From Hymenobacter edaphi (GTDB lineage: Bacteria > Bacteroidota > Bacteroidia > Cytophagales > Hymenobacteraceae): a DNA stretch of 64,000 bases. The stretch covers positions 1,612,001-1,676,000 of the forward strand of contig NZ_QHKM01000001.1 in the NCBI RefSeq assembly GCF_003258365.1, given 5' to 3'. The first letter of the stretch is position 1. Every line of letters begins with the position of its first letter. Shown piece by piece: positions 32,955 through 39,732 of this stretch. Under the pieces are notes generated by a model. The model did no database searches, was not told the origin of the DNA, and saw only the letters and a list, made by a program, of their open reading frames with translations. Position numbers and translations under genes: made by a program.

Positions 32955-33285
32955 CAGTTATTGCAAGCGAAGCGCGGCAACCGCAGGAAGGCGTAGCCAA
33001 TCGGTCCTGGCCGGAGCACAGACGGTAACGCTGGCACGACGCGTAATCGGTTCTGGTCGGAGGCCCAACGGCCTAACTGGCAGCAACCGAAAACCCGTTG
33101 CGGTAGGGATGCCCTGCCGTTCGAACAGCAAACAGTCCCGACTGAGACTGACACTGCCGTTTCAGCCGGGACTGTTTTCGGTCAGTATGTATTGTAGCGG
33201 CGGCGCATTGGCCAAAACCGATTGGCTACGCCTTCCTGCGGTTGACGCCGCTTGATGCGCGGAATGGCTGCGCCTCGCAATGACT
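32955..33285. repeat. Nested inverted-repeat element with internal terminator
   Basis: Inner arms CAACCGCAGGAAGGCGTAGC... (32978-33005) and 33217-33244 are 28-bp perfect complements. Outer arms of the GCAGTCATTGCGAGG type (about 32955-32977 and 33254-33285) are imperfect. In the middle is an AAACAGTCCCG/CGGGACTGTTT hairpin (33130-33140, 33167-33177). This fills the gap between convergent genes and contains no ORF of note. Confidence 0.75.
33130..33177 (+). terminator. Terminator within the nested repeat
   Basis: An 11-bp stem (AAACAGTCCCG and its complement) with a 26-nt loop is followed by TTCG. It is downstream of the J-domain-like gene and convergent to the hydrolase gene. Confidence 0.55.
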
Positions 33286-33308
33286 GCTACCCGCGCCGCT
33301 TCCTTGCG

Positions 33309-34241
33309 CTACTCCTGCAGGAACTGCGCCACCGCCTGAATCACGCCTTTGTCGCGCATAATCTTGTTGTGGCCCAGGCCGGTGGTCGACTGAAACTCGA
33401 GGCCGGGCCAGCTGCGGGCAATGTCCTGGGCTTCGGCGAAGGGCACGGATTCATCCTGGCAGTCGTGCAGGAGCAGCACGCGGGCGGCCGGCACCTTCGA
33501 GGCCGCTTGCGTGAGGCTGAAGCTTTCGGCGTCGCGGCCGGTTTGCTCCCGGATAAACCGGCCCATGCGCTGCACCACGGCGGCGGGCAGCTGCAGCAGA
33601 TCGGCGAAGCGCTGGGCCACGGCGGGCGTGCTGCCGGGCGCGCTCATCAGCACCAGCCGCGGCAAGGTGCCATCAGCGGCGCGGTTGAACTGCACCGGCA
33701 GCCCGGCCGTGGTAGCCGCCCCGAAGGAGTGCCCTACCACGGCCCACACTTCGCCCAGGTAATCGGCCACGGCCTGGGTGGCGCGGCCAAACTCGGGCAG
33801 GGTAGTCAGGCGGCCGGGCGAGTCGCCGTGGGCGGGGCCGTCGAAGGCCACGACGCGGTAGCCGGCGCGCACCAGGCCGTCGGCAAACACGCCCCAGAAG
33901 GCGGCGCGGTGCTCCCAGCCGTGCACCAGCAGCACCGTGCGCCGGCCCTGCGGGTTCCACTCGTAGGCGGCCAGCTCCCCGCCCTCGAAGGGCACGCGGA
34001 AGGCGCGGGCGGTGGCCAGGGCGGCGTCTTCCCACTTCTTGCGCGGCAGCCGCTGCGGGGTGCAAAACAGCCGCCAGGCCGCCCGAAATGCCCATTCCGT
34101 CGATACCGCGGCCAGCAGCCGAAACTTCAGCCGCACCAAGCCGATACCGGGCGGCTCGGCGTAGCGGAACGGCGTGGGCGGGGCGGGCAGCGGCTCCTGC
34201 CGGGCCGGCCACTGGTAAGCGGGCGAGAAGGTATTCACCAT
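33309..34241 (-). CDS. Alpha/beta hydrolase
   Basis: This 310-aa protein starts at the ATG at 34241; the frame runs open upstream through the TetR gene but only in a shadow sense. The catalytic elements are the oxyanion loop LLVHGWEHR, the nucleophile GHSFGAA, the acid in HDCQDESVPF and the His in GLGHNKIM. It resembles serine hydrolases of the lysophospholipase/esterase type, with no substrate clue. It lies downstream of the TetR regulator gene on the same strand (95 bp) and probably belongs to its regulon. Confidence 0.88.
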   Translation of the reverse strand: MVNTFSPAYQWPARQEPLPAPPTPFRYAEPPGIGLVRLKFRLLAAVSTEWAFRAAWRLFCTPQRLPRKKWEDAALATARAFRVPFEGGELAAYEWNPQGRRTVLLVHGWEHRAAFWGVFADGLVRAGYRVVAFDGPAHGDSPGRLTTLPEFGRATQAVADYLGEVWAVVGHSFGAATTAGLPVQFNRAADGTLPRLVLMSAPGSTPAVAQRFADLLQLPAAVVQRMGRFIREQTGRDAESFSLTQAASKVPAARVLLLHDCQDESVPFAEAQDIARSWPGLEFQSTTGLGHNKIMRDKGVIQAVAQFLQE

Positions 34242-34336
34242 AGCGGTAGCGGTGAAGGTGACTGGTAAAACAGGCGCACCACCGACGCGGCGGCGGCAAT
34301 GCTGCCGGCCGCCGGAACGGGTGGCGGAACGCGGAA

Positions 34337-34936
34337 TCAGGCTTCGCGGGTCGGCAGCAGCTCGGTGCGCAGCTGCCGGAGGATGTAGTGAAACTGCTCT
34401 TCGCCGTGCACCCGCGCCACCTGCAGCGAGCCGGCCAGCGTGGTCAGCACCTGGGCCGCTTTGCTGAAGGGGTGGCCGCTGAACTGCAAGGAGCCGTCGG
34501 CGCGGCCGGCGGCCAGCACCCCGGCCAGCCAGTGCGTCAGCTCCCCGCTGAAGGTGCGCAGCTCCTGCTGCATCACGGCGGGCAGGGTCAGAAAATCGGC
34601 CGCCAGGGCCCCGAACAAGCACACCTGCGGGCCATGGGCCGCGCGGTGCCGGTACACGTCGAGCAGGGCGTCCAGCTGCTGCGGGGGCGTCAGCTCGGTC
34701 ACGCGGGGCAGGTCGCGCCACTTGCGCAGGCGCCGCTGCTGCCGCTGGATGATGGCCGCGCCCAGCTCCTCCTTGCTCGGGTAATGGTAATGGATGGCCG
34801 CCGGCTTCACGCCCAGCTCCTTGGCAATGTGCTGGTAGCTGAAGGCATTGAAGCCCCGGGCCAGCAGCAGCTCCTCGGCCAGATGGAGGATGCGGGTGCG
34901 GGTATCGAAGGCAGTGGCGGGGGCGGCGGTAGACAT
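34337..34936 (-). CDS. TetR/AcrR-family regulator
   Basis: This is a 199-aa protein. The N-terminal HTH (TRTRILHLAEELLLARGFNAFSYQHIAKELGVKPAAIHYHYPSKEEL) is typical of TetR. The C-terminal ligand-binding part includes VCLFGALAADFLTLP, as in the YxaF/LmrA-type subgroup. Its promoter is unusually clear: the operator fills the spacer between the -33 and -7 boxes (34944-34975), so autorepression is expected. The ATG at 34936 is about 8 nt from the -7 box, so the mRNA may be leaderless. It probably also controls the hydrolase downstream. Confidence 0.92.
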   Translation of the reverse strand: MSTAAPATAFDTRTRILHLAEELLLARGFNAFSYQHIAKELGVKPAAIHYHYPSKEELGAAIIQRQQRRLRKWRDLPRVTELTPPQQLDALLDVYRHRAAHGPQVCLFGALAADFLTLPAVMQQELRTFSGELTHWLAGVLAAGRADGSLQFSGHPFSKAAQVLTTLAGSLQVARVHGEEQFHYILRQLRTELLPTREA

Positions 34937-34943
34937 GACGGCT

Positions 34944-34975
34944 CAAACATACTTACTTATTAGTAAGTAAGCAAA
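34944..34975 (-). promoter_or_regulatory. TetR promoter with operator in the spacer
   Basis: On the minus strand, TTTG (34975-34972), a 20-nt spacer and TATGTTTG (34951-34944) match the Bacteroidota -33/-7 consensus. The spacer CTTACTTACTAATAAGTAAG is itself a near-perfect palindrome (TTACTNNNNAGTAA type), which is the expected TetR operator. Confidence 0.8.
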
Positions 34976-35034
34976 GTCGTCGGTTGATTTCCCGGCGTCT
35001 TGTGCCTAGCTTAGGCAGCCAACTTCTTGAGTGT

Positions 35035-35454
35035 ATGCACCTCGCCTTTCCCGCCGAAGCCGTCATTTTTTTGCTGCTGGGCCTGTTTTTCACCGGCGCT
35101 GCCCTGTTTGGCCGGCGGCAGCAGCGGGCCCGGCAGCAGCGCGGCCGGCGGGCCGAGGCCACCATCGTGGCCCTGACGCCCGCGCGCCAGCTGTTCACCC
35201 CGCGGGTCCGGTTCACCACGGCCGCGGGGCAGGTGGTGGAAACCGACCCCGAATCCGCAGCCGTTGCGGGGCAGTACGCCGTCGGCCAGACGGTGCAGGT
35301 GGTCTACGAGCCGGAAAACCCCGAAAACGTCGACCTGGCCACGGCCCAAGCCGGCGGCTACGGGTTCGGGTTGGTCGTGGGGCTGCTTTTTGCGGGGGTC
35401 GGGGTGCTGCAGATGCTGGGCGTGCTGCCGGTGTTCGAGCAATACGCGCATTAG
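35035..35454 (+). CDS. DUF3592 membrane protein
   Basis: This 139-aa protein starts at ATG 35035. It has a first membrane helix (AVIFLLLGLFFTGAALF), a small beta-domain (ATIVALTPAR...FTPRVRFTTAAGQVVET ... YAVGQTVQVVYEPENPENV) and a second helix (GFGLVVGLLFAGVGVLQMLG). This is the DUF3592 layout. Two relatives lie at 42006 and 47478 beside the AAA+ ATPase. The function is unknown. Confidence 0.8.
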   Translation: MHLAFPAEAVIFLLLGLFFTGAALFGRRQQRARQQRGRRAEATIVALTPARQLFTPRVRFTTAAGQVVETDPESAAVAGQYAVGQTVQVVYEPENPENVDLATAQAGGYGFGLVVGLLFAGVGVLQMLGVLPVFEQYAH

Positions 35455-35477
35455 CAGCCGACGCCACCCGCTGAAAC

Positions 35478-35530
35478 AGCGTTGAGCCGACCCACCGGCG
35501 GTTTTTCCGCGGCGGGGTCGGCTCAACGCT
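35478..35530. terminator. Bidirectional terminator hairpin
   Basis: A 16-bp perfect stem, AGCGTTGAGCCGACCC (35478-35493) and its complement (35515-35530), lies between the convergent DUF3592 and MaoC genes. Confidence 0.8.
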
Positions 35531-35560
35531 GCTGCCAGTTTGCGGTCCGGAGCCGGGCCC

Positions 35561-36028
35561 TTACTCGGCGAAGTGGTACAAAAACGTCACCACACCGCTG
35601 TAGGCGGGCTTTTTCTGGTCCTTGATTTCCAGCGTCACCTCGATCTGGGCCTTGGCAATGCCGCGCAGGTTTTTCACCGCCAGCAGCTTGGTACGCAGCC
35701 GCACTTCGCTGTCCACCATCACGGCCTGGTTGAAGCGCAGGCTCTCGATTTCGTAGTTGACCTGCATCTTCAGGTTCTCAATGCGCACAATCTGCCCCCA
35801 GAGGTAGGGCAGCAGCGAGAGGGTCAGGTAGCCGTGGGCAATGGTGCCGCCAAACGGCGACTCCGTACGGGCCCGCTCCGCATCCGTGTGAATCCACTGG
35901 TGGTCGAGTGTGGCTTCGGCGAAGCGGTTGATCTGCTGCTGGGTGATGGGAAAATACTCCGAAACGCCGAGTTCCTGGCCCTGGAATTGTTCGAGTTCGG
36001 CCAGGCTGCGGATGGTAAGAAGACTCAT
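35561..36028 (-). CDS. MaoC-family hydratase
   Basis: This 155-aa hot-dog-fold protein has the hydratase motif FAEATLDHQWIHTDAERA, with catalytic Asp and His, and IAHGYLTLSLLPYLW. It resembles (R)-specific enoyl-CoA hydratases that act on acyl-CoA double bonds. It is monocistronic between the DUF3592 and XRE genes. The substrate is unknown. Confidence 0.92.
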   Translation of the reverse strand: MSLLTIRSLAELEQFQGQELGVSEYFPITQQQINRFAEATLDHQWIHTDAERARTESPFGGTIAHGYLTLSLLPYLWGQIVRIENLKMQVNYEIESLRFNQAVMVDSEVRLRTKLLAVKNLRGIAKAQIEVTLEIKDQKKPAYSGVVTFLYHFAE

Positions 36029-36093
36029 GGGGAAGGTGAGGAGGCGGCCGACGGAGCGCCGGCCGGAAGTAGGGAGAACGAAGCGCCAAGATA

Positions 36094-36891
36094 TCAGTCC
36101 TGCTCCTTATCGAGCCGGCTGAGCAGTTCTTCCACCTGCCGCTCCAGGCGGCTCACCCGCTCCTCCAGGGCCGAGGGCGGGCGCAGGTGCGTGGTAAACA
36201 CGGCTTTCACCTCCCAGATTTCCAGCGCCTGCCCCAGGTCAAATTCCTGCGCGCCGTAGTCGGGGTTGTCGGCGCGCAGCTTGAGCTGCTGCTCGCCCAG
36301 GCGCTCCACCAGCCGGCGCACCAGCAGGCGGCTCTGCGTCACGAAGGCGTAGATGCGGCCCGCGCGCAGCGTGGGCGCGGCCCGGTCGATGCGGCGGCAG
36401 AGCACCACGTCTTGGTGGCGCAGGCCCTGCTGCTGGTGCTGCATCTCGGCCCCCTGGATTTCAAACGCGCGCGTGGCGGGCCCGAGCGCGTGCGGCAACG
36501 TGAGGGCCGGCAGCGCGTCCACGAAGTGCTTGTCGTGGTAATGCACGATGTACTCCAGCAGGCGGTCGGCGCGCACGAAGGGCGTGAGGGCCGCCTGCTG
36601 GTCGGCCCGCGCCACTGGGCTGGCATCGGCGGGCGGCGCGGCCTGCAGATCCTGCTGAAAGATATCGAAGCCGTAGAGGTCGTTTACCGTCAGCTCTTTC
36701 GTCAGTAGCAGGTCGACGGAAAGGCCAAAATGCTGAGCAATCTGGATCAGGGTCTCCATTTTGGGCTCGGAGCGCCCCTCCTCGTAGGCCCCGACGCTGG
36801 GCCGGGCCAGTCCGAACAATTCCGCAAAAGCTGCTTGGCTCAGCTTTTTAACCGTGCGTATCTTGCGGATGTTGTTGCCGATATAGGACAT
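36094..36891 (-). CDS. XRE-type regulator with LexA/S24-like C-terminal domain
   Basis: This is a 265-aa protein. Residues 5-65 form an XRE HTH (IRKIRTVKKLSQAAFAELFGLARPSVGAYEEGRSEP). Residues 110-220 resemble an S24/LexA peptidase domain (LPALTLPHALGPATRAFEIQG, LRAGRIYAFVTQSRLLVRRLVERL). The usual catalytic Ser-Gly-Asp context reads GAEMQ, so proteolysis is doubtful. A C-terminal coiled coil (ALEERVSRLERQVEELLSRL) follows. The 15-bp palindrome GCTCAAAGTTTGAGC lies 20 bp upstream. Confidence 0.85.
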   Translation of the reverse strand: MSYIGNNIRKIRTVKKLSQAAFAELFGLARPSVGAYEEGRSEPKMETLIQIAQHFGLSVDLLLTKELTVNDLYGFDIFQQDLQAAPPADASPVARADQQAALTPFVRADRLLEYIVHYHDKHFVDALPALTLPHALGPATRAFEIQGAEMQHQQQGLRHQDVVLCRRIDRAAPTLRAGRIYAFVTQSRLLVRRLVERLGEQQLKLRADNPDYGAQEFDLGQALEIWEVKAVFTTHLRPPSALEERVSRLERQVEELLSRLDKEQD

Positions 36892-36910
36892 TCTGCTGAA
36901 AAAATTTTAC

Positions 36911-36925
36911 GCTCAAAGTTTGAGC
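36911..36925. promoter_or_regulatory. Palindromic operator between divergent genes
   Basis: GCTCAAA-G-TTTGAGC is a perfect dyad. On the + strand its TTTG (36919-36922) sits 20 nt before a TATTCTTG box (36943-36950), so it overlaps the likely -33 element of the rightward YbjN-like gene. It is a good candidate site for the adjacent XRE regulator. Confidence 0.6.
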
Positions 36926-37046
36926 AATGCCAGAACTTTCAGTATTCTTGCACCGTAAAGCTACCACAAATACCCCGAAGGCTCTGCCAGCAACGCCAGC
37001 AATTTGAGCCGTGCTAACGAATCTTCCCACCCGCCCCGCGCTGCCT

Positions 37047-37445
37047 ATGGCTCACCCCTACTTCGCTATCATTCACCAGCACCTGCTCACGCTGGGCTTC
37101 GACATCCGCCACGCCGACGAACCGGACGGCATCCTCGTCGTCGACCACCCCGAGCAGGGCATCCGCAACCTGGTGCTGGGCTGCGGCGAGCCGCTCCTGA
37201 TTCTGGAGCAGTACCTGCTGGAGCTGCCGGCTCCTTCCTGCGAGGTGTACCAGCGCCTGCTGACCAAAAACCGCGACATCATCCACGGCGCCTTCGCCCT
37301 CGACGAGTCGGGCCGCAAGGTCATCTTCCGCGACACGCTGCAGCTCGACACCCTGCAGCTCTCGGAGCTGGAAGCCGTGCTGAACTCGCTCAGCCTGCTG
37401 CTCAGCGAGTTTTCCGACGAGCTGATCGGCTTCAGCCGACGGTAG
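37047..37445 (+). CDS. YbjN/CesT-like chaperone-fold protein
   Basis: This 132-aa protein starts at ATG 37047. The pattern FAIIHQHLLTLGFDIRHADEPDGILVVDHPEQGIRNLVLGC ... LILEQYLLEL ... DIIHGAFALDESGRKVIFRDTLQLDTL ... LNSLSLLLSEFSDELI follows the YbjN/type III secretion chaperone-like fold. It is cytosolic and of unknown role. It directly precedes the PspA operon and could be its first gene, although a palindromic repeat (37461-37571) separates them. Confidence 0.75.
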   Translation: MAHPYFAIIHQHLLTLGFDIRHADEPDGILVVDHPEQGIRNLVLGCGEPLLILEQYLLELPAPSCEVYQRLLTKNRDIIHGAFALDESGRKVIFRDTLQLDTLQLSELEAVLNSLSLLLSEFSDELIGFSRR

Positions 37446-37460
37446 AACGACCTACAAAGG

Positions 37461-37571
37461 CCGTCATGTCGAGCGAAGTCGAGACATCTCGCTCGATAGT
37501 AATTCCCTTGTTGAACAAGTTGCCTGCAGACGCCAGCACGCGAGATTCCTCGGCTTCGCTCGGAATGACGG
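37461..37571. repeat. 31-bp inverted repeat, same type as at 21269
   Basis: Arms CCGTCATGTCGAGCGAAGTC... (37461-37491) and 37541-37571 are mostly complementary (about 25 of 31). The GTCAT...GAGCGAAG...CGAGA arms are a repeat type common in Bacteroidota genomes. It lies between the YbjN-like gene and pspA. Confidence 0.75.
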
Positions 37572-37601
37572 TCTGGTAAACTCACAAAGCCCTACCCCGC
37601 T

Positions 37602-38327
37602 ATGAACATCTTCGCCCGCCTTTTCAAAATCGGCCAGGCCGAAACGCACTCGGCCATCGACCAGCTCGAAGACCCGATCAAGATGACCGAGCAGGCCCTG
37701 CGCGACCTGCGTCTGGACCTCGACAAAAGCCTGCACGCCCTGGCCGAAGTGAAGGCCATGGCCATTCGCAGCCGCAACGAGGCGGAGGGCTTCCGCTCCA
37801 AAGCCCTCGACTACGAAAACAAGGCCGTGCTGCTGCTGCAGCGCGCCCACCGCGGCGACCTGCCCCCCGCCGAAGCCGACCGCCTCGCCAGCGAAGCCCT
37901 GGTGAAGAAAACCGAGAACGAAGCTCACGCCACCCGCGCGGGCCAGGATCAGCAGCGGTTTGAGCAGTCGGCGCAGCAGCTCGACCAGAACGTGCAGCAG
38001 CTCAAGCAGACCATCGGCCAGTGGGAAAACGAGCTGAAGACGCTCAAGGCCCGCGCCGCCGTCAACTCGGCCACCAAGACCATCAACAAGCAGCTGGCCC
38101 AGCTCGACTCCTCGGGCACGGTGGCGCTGCTGGAGCGCATGAAGGAAAAAGTGGCCGTGGAGGAAGCCCTGGCCGAGTCGTACGGGCAGATTGCGCAGGA
38201 AAGCAAGTCCGTCGACCAGGAAATCGACAAGGCCCTGCAGACCAGCGCCGGCGGGCAGGCCGCGGCCGATTTGCAGGCGCTGAAGCAGAAGCTGGGGCTG
38301 ACGTCGCCGGAGCAGCCGCAGCAGTAG
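37602..38327 (+). CDS. pspA: PspA/IM30-family membrane-stress protein
   Basis: This 241-aa, almost fully helical protein begins MNIFARLFKIGQAETHSAIDQLEDPIKMTEQAL, the PspA/Vipp1 signature with its amphipathic N-terminal helix. Long coiled coils follow (EGFRSKALDYENKAVLLL, SAQQLDQNVQQLKQTIGQW). PspA-type proteins form ESCRT-III-like polymers that bind and protect stressed membranes. It is the first gene of a cluster with YqiJ, flotillin and an AAA+ ATPase. This grouping recurs in bacteria and suggests a membrane-repair system. Confidence 0.92.
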   Translation: MNIFARLFKIGQAETHSAIDQLEDPIKMTEQALRDLRLDLDKSLHALAEVKAMAIRSRNEAEGFRSKALDYENKAVLLLQRAHRGDLPPAEADRLASEALVKKTENEAHATRAGQDQQRFEQSAQQLDQNVQQLKQTIGQWENELKTLKARAAVNSATKTINKQLAQLDSSGTVALLERMKEKVAVEEALAESYGQIAQESKSVDQEIDKALQTSAGGQAAADLQALKQKLGLTSPEQPQQ

Positions 38328-38379
38328 CGTTCTGCCGCCCGGGCCGGCTTGCCGTTGCTTTCACCCAAATCCACCTGAG

Positions 38380-38547
38380 GTGCCTCGTTTCGAATTCCTT
38401 CTGCTGGTGCTTTCCGGCTTGCTGCTCGGCGCCGGCACGTGGCTGCTGGCGGGCCAGCCCGGGGCCACCACTCCCATCCTGCTCGGATTGCTCACCCTTT
38501 CGGCCGGCGTCGCGCGCTACCGCCACCGCCGGCCGCAGCGAGGCTGA
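38380..38547 (+). CDS. Small two-helix membrane protein (55 aa)
   Basis: A GTG start after the GAG of CCACCTGAG opens MPRFEFLLLVLSGLLLGAGT. Two hydrophobic segments (FLLLVLSGLLLGAGTWLLAG and TPILLGLLTLSAGVA) flank a short turn, and a basic tail (RYRHRRPQRG) follows. It sits between pspA and another small membrane protein in the same direction. No family is recognised. It is probably a cofactor of the membrane-stress operon. Confidence 0.6.
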   Translation: MPRFEFLLLVLSGLLLGAGTWLLAGQPGATTPILLGLLTLSAGVARYRHRRPQRG

Positions 38548-38573
38548 GCTTCACTTTCTCGGTTGTTACTCCC

Positions 38574-38798
38574 ATGACCCGCCACGAACGAACCCTACTG
38601 CTCATTGGCACGGTGCTGATTACCAGCATGGCGGTGCTCCGCATCAGCCACTACATCAGCGCCAGCGTGGCCCTGACGCTGCTGGTCTTCGGCGGCCTGT
38701 TTGCGGCGGCCGCCGTGGCCGGGCACCACAAGCGCCTGAAAGCCCAACACACCGCCCTGCGGACGCGCCAGGGCGAGGCCCCCGCGGCTCGACCTTAA
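38574..38798 (+). CDS. Small membrane protein (74 aa)
   Basis: ATG 38574 begins MTRHERTLLLIGTVLITSMAV. Two membrane helices (LLLIGTVLITSMAVLRI and SVALTLLVFGGLFAAAAVAG) are followed by a basic, hydrophilic tail (HHKRLKAQHTALRTR). It lies 26 bp after the 55-aa gene and 53 bp before the YqiJ-like gene. No family is recognised. Confidence 0.65.
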   Translation: MTRHERTLLLIGTVLITSMAVLRISHYISASVALTLLVFGGLFAAAAVAGHHKRLKAQHTALRTRQGEAPAARP

Positions 38799-38851
38799 CC
38801 CCCACGCGGCCCGGCCCGTGGCGCTTTGCTTACTTTTAAGCTGCCCTTGTT

Positions 38852-39487
38852 ATGCCTATGACCGAACTGCTGCAAGCCGCGCTTTCGCGCCCGAATCTGC
38901 CGGCCACCGGGCTGCTGATTTTCGTGCTGCTGTACTGGCTGACGGTTATCGTGGGCCTGCTCGACTTCAAAACCCTGGACCTCGACCTCAACCACGACCT
39001 GGACACCGAGGCGCACCTGGGCGTGGCCTGGCTGAATCACGCGCTGGCCTTTTTCAACCTCGGCCGCATTCCGCTGATGGTGTTTTTGAGCTTCGTGGCC
39101 CTGCCGCTGTGGGTGGGCAGCATCCTGACGAACTACTACACCGGCAACACCTCCGGCCTGCTGGGCCTGGCCTTTCTCGGACCGCTGTTTATCGGCAGCC
39201 TGCTGGTGGCCAAGGTGCTGACCACGCCCTTCGTGCGGCTGTTTGCCTCGCTGGAAAAAGACCACGCCGACCACACCAACCCGGTGGGTAAAATCTGCAC
39301 GGTGCTGCTGCCCACCACGCGGGAGCGGCTGGGCCAGGCCGCCGTGCGCACCGGCGAAGTGGCCCTGACCCTGAACGTACGCGCCGCCTCCGCCGCCACC
39401 GAGCTGCGCAAGGGCGACACGGCCCTGGTCATCGACTACGATGTGGCCGGGCGCTGCTACCTTATCGAGCCTTACGAGGTGGCCTGA
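38852..39487 (+). CDS. yqiJ: YqiJ-like OB-fold membrane protein
   Basis: This 211-aa protein has three or four membrane helices in residues 15-130 (TGLLIFVLLYWLTVIVGLL, IPLMVFLSFVALPLWVG, LGPLFIGSLLVAKVL). A C-terminal OB/NfeD-like domain follows (GKICTVLLPTTRERLGQAAVRTGEVALTLNVRA ... ALVIDYDVAGRCYLIEPYEV). YqiJ and its partner YqiK (flotillin) occur together, as here, and are thought to shape membrane microdomains. The flotillin gene follows after a small ORF. Confidence 0.85.
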   Translation: MPMTELLQAALSRPNLPATGLLIFVLLYWLTVIVGLLDFKTLDLDLNHDLDTEAHLGVAWLNHALAFFNLGRIPLMVFLSFVALPLWVGSILTNYYTGNTSGLLGLAFLGPLFIGSLLVAKVLTTPFVRLFASLEKDHADHTNPVGKICTVLLPTTRERLGQAAVRTGEVALTLNVRAASAATELRKGDTALVIDYDVAGRCYLIEPYEVA

Positions 39488-39532
39488 CCGCACAACTGCC
39501 CCGCTGCTTTCCAACTCCAACACCTGCCTGCT

Positions 39533-39679
39533 ATGACTACGCCGCTGCATTTCTTCATTCTCTGGGCCGCCGCCACCGGCGCGGCCGGCCCCTTCCTGTC
39601 GTGGACCAATTCGGCCGCGGCCGGGCTTGAAACCATTGGCCGCCTGCTGGGCGCCCTGCTCGATCTGGTCCTGGCTTAA
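39533..39679 (+). CDS. Small hydrophobic protein (48 aa)
   Basis: ATG 39533 begins MTTPLHFFILWAAATGAAGP. One hydrophobic segment, a short polar middle (SWTNSAAAGLET) and a second hydrophobic end (IGRLLGALLDLVLA) are seen. It lies 45 bp after yqiJ and 53 bp before the flotillin gene in the same direction, so translation is plausible. No family is recognised. Confidence 0.5.
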   Translation: MTTPLHFFILWAAATGAAGPFLSWTNSAAAGLETIGRLLGALLDLVLA

Positions 39680-39732
39680 CCGCCCTTCACCTTTCCCCTC
39701 TCCTACTGCATACACTTTTACTACCTCCTTTT

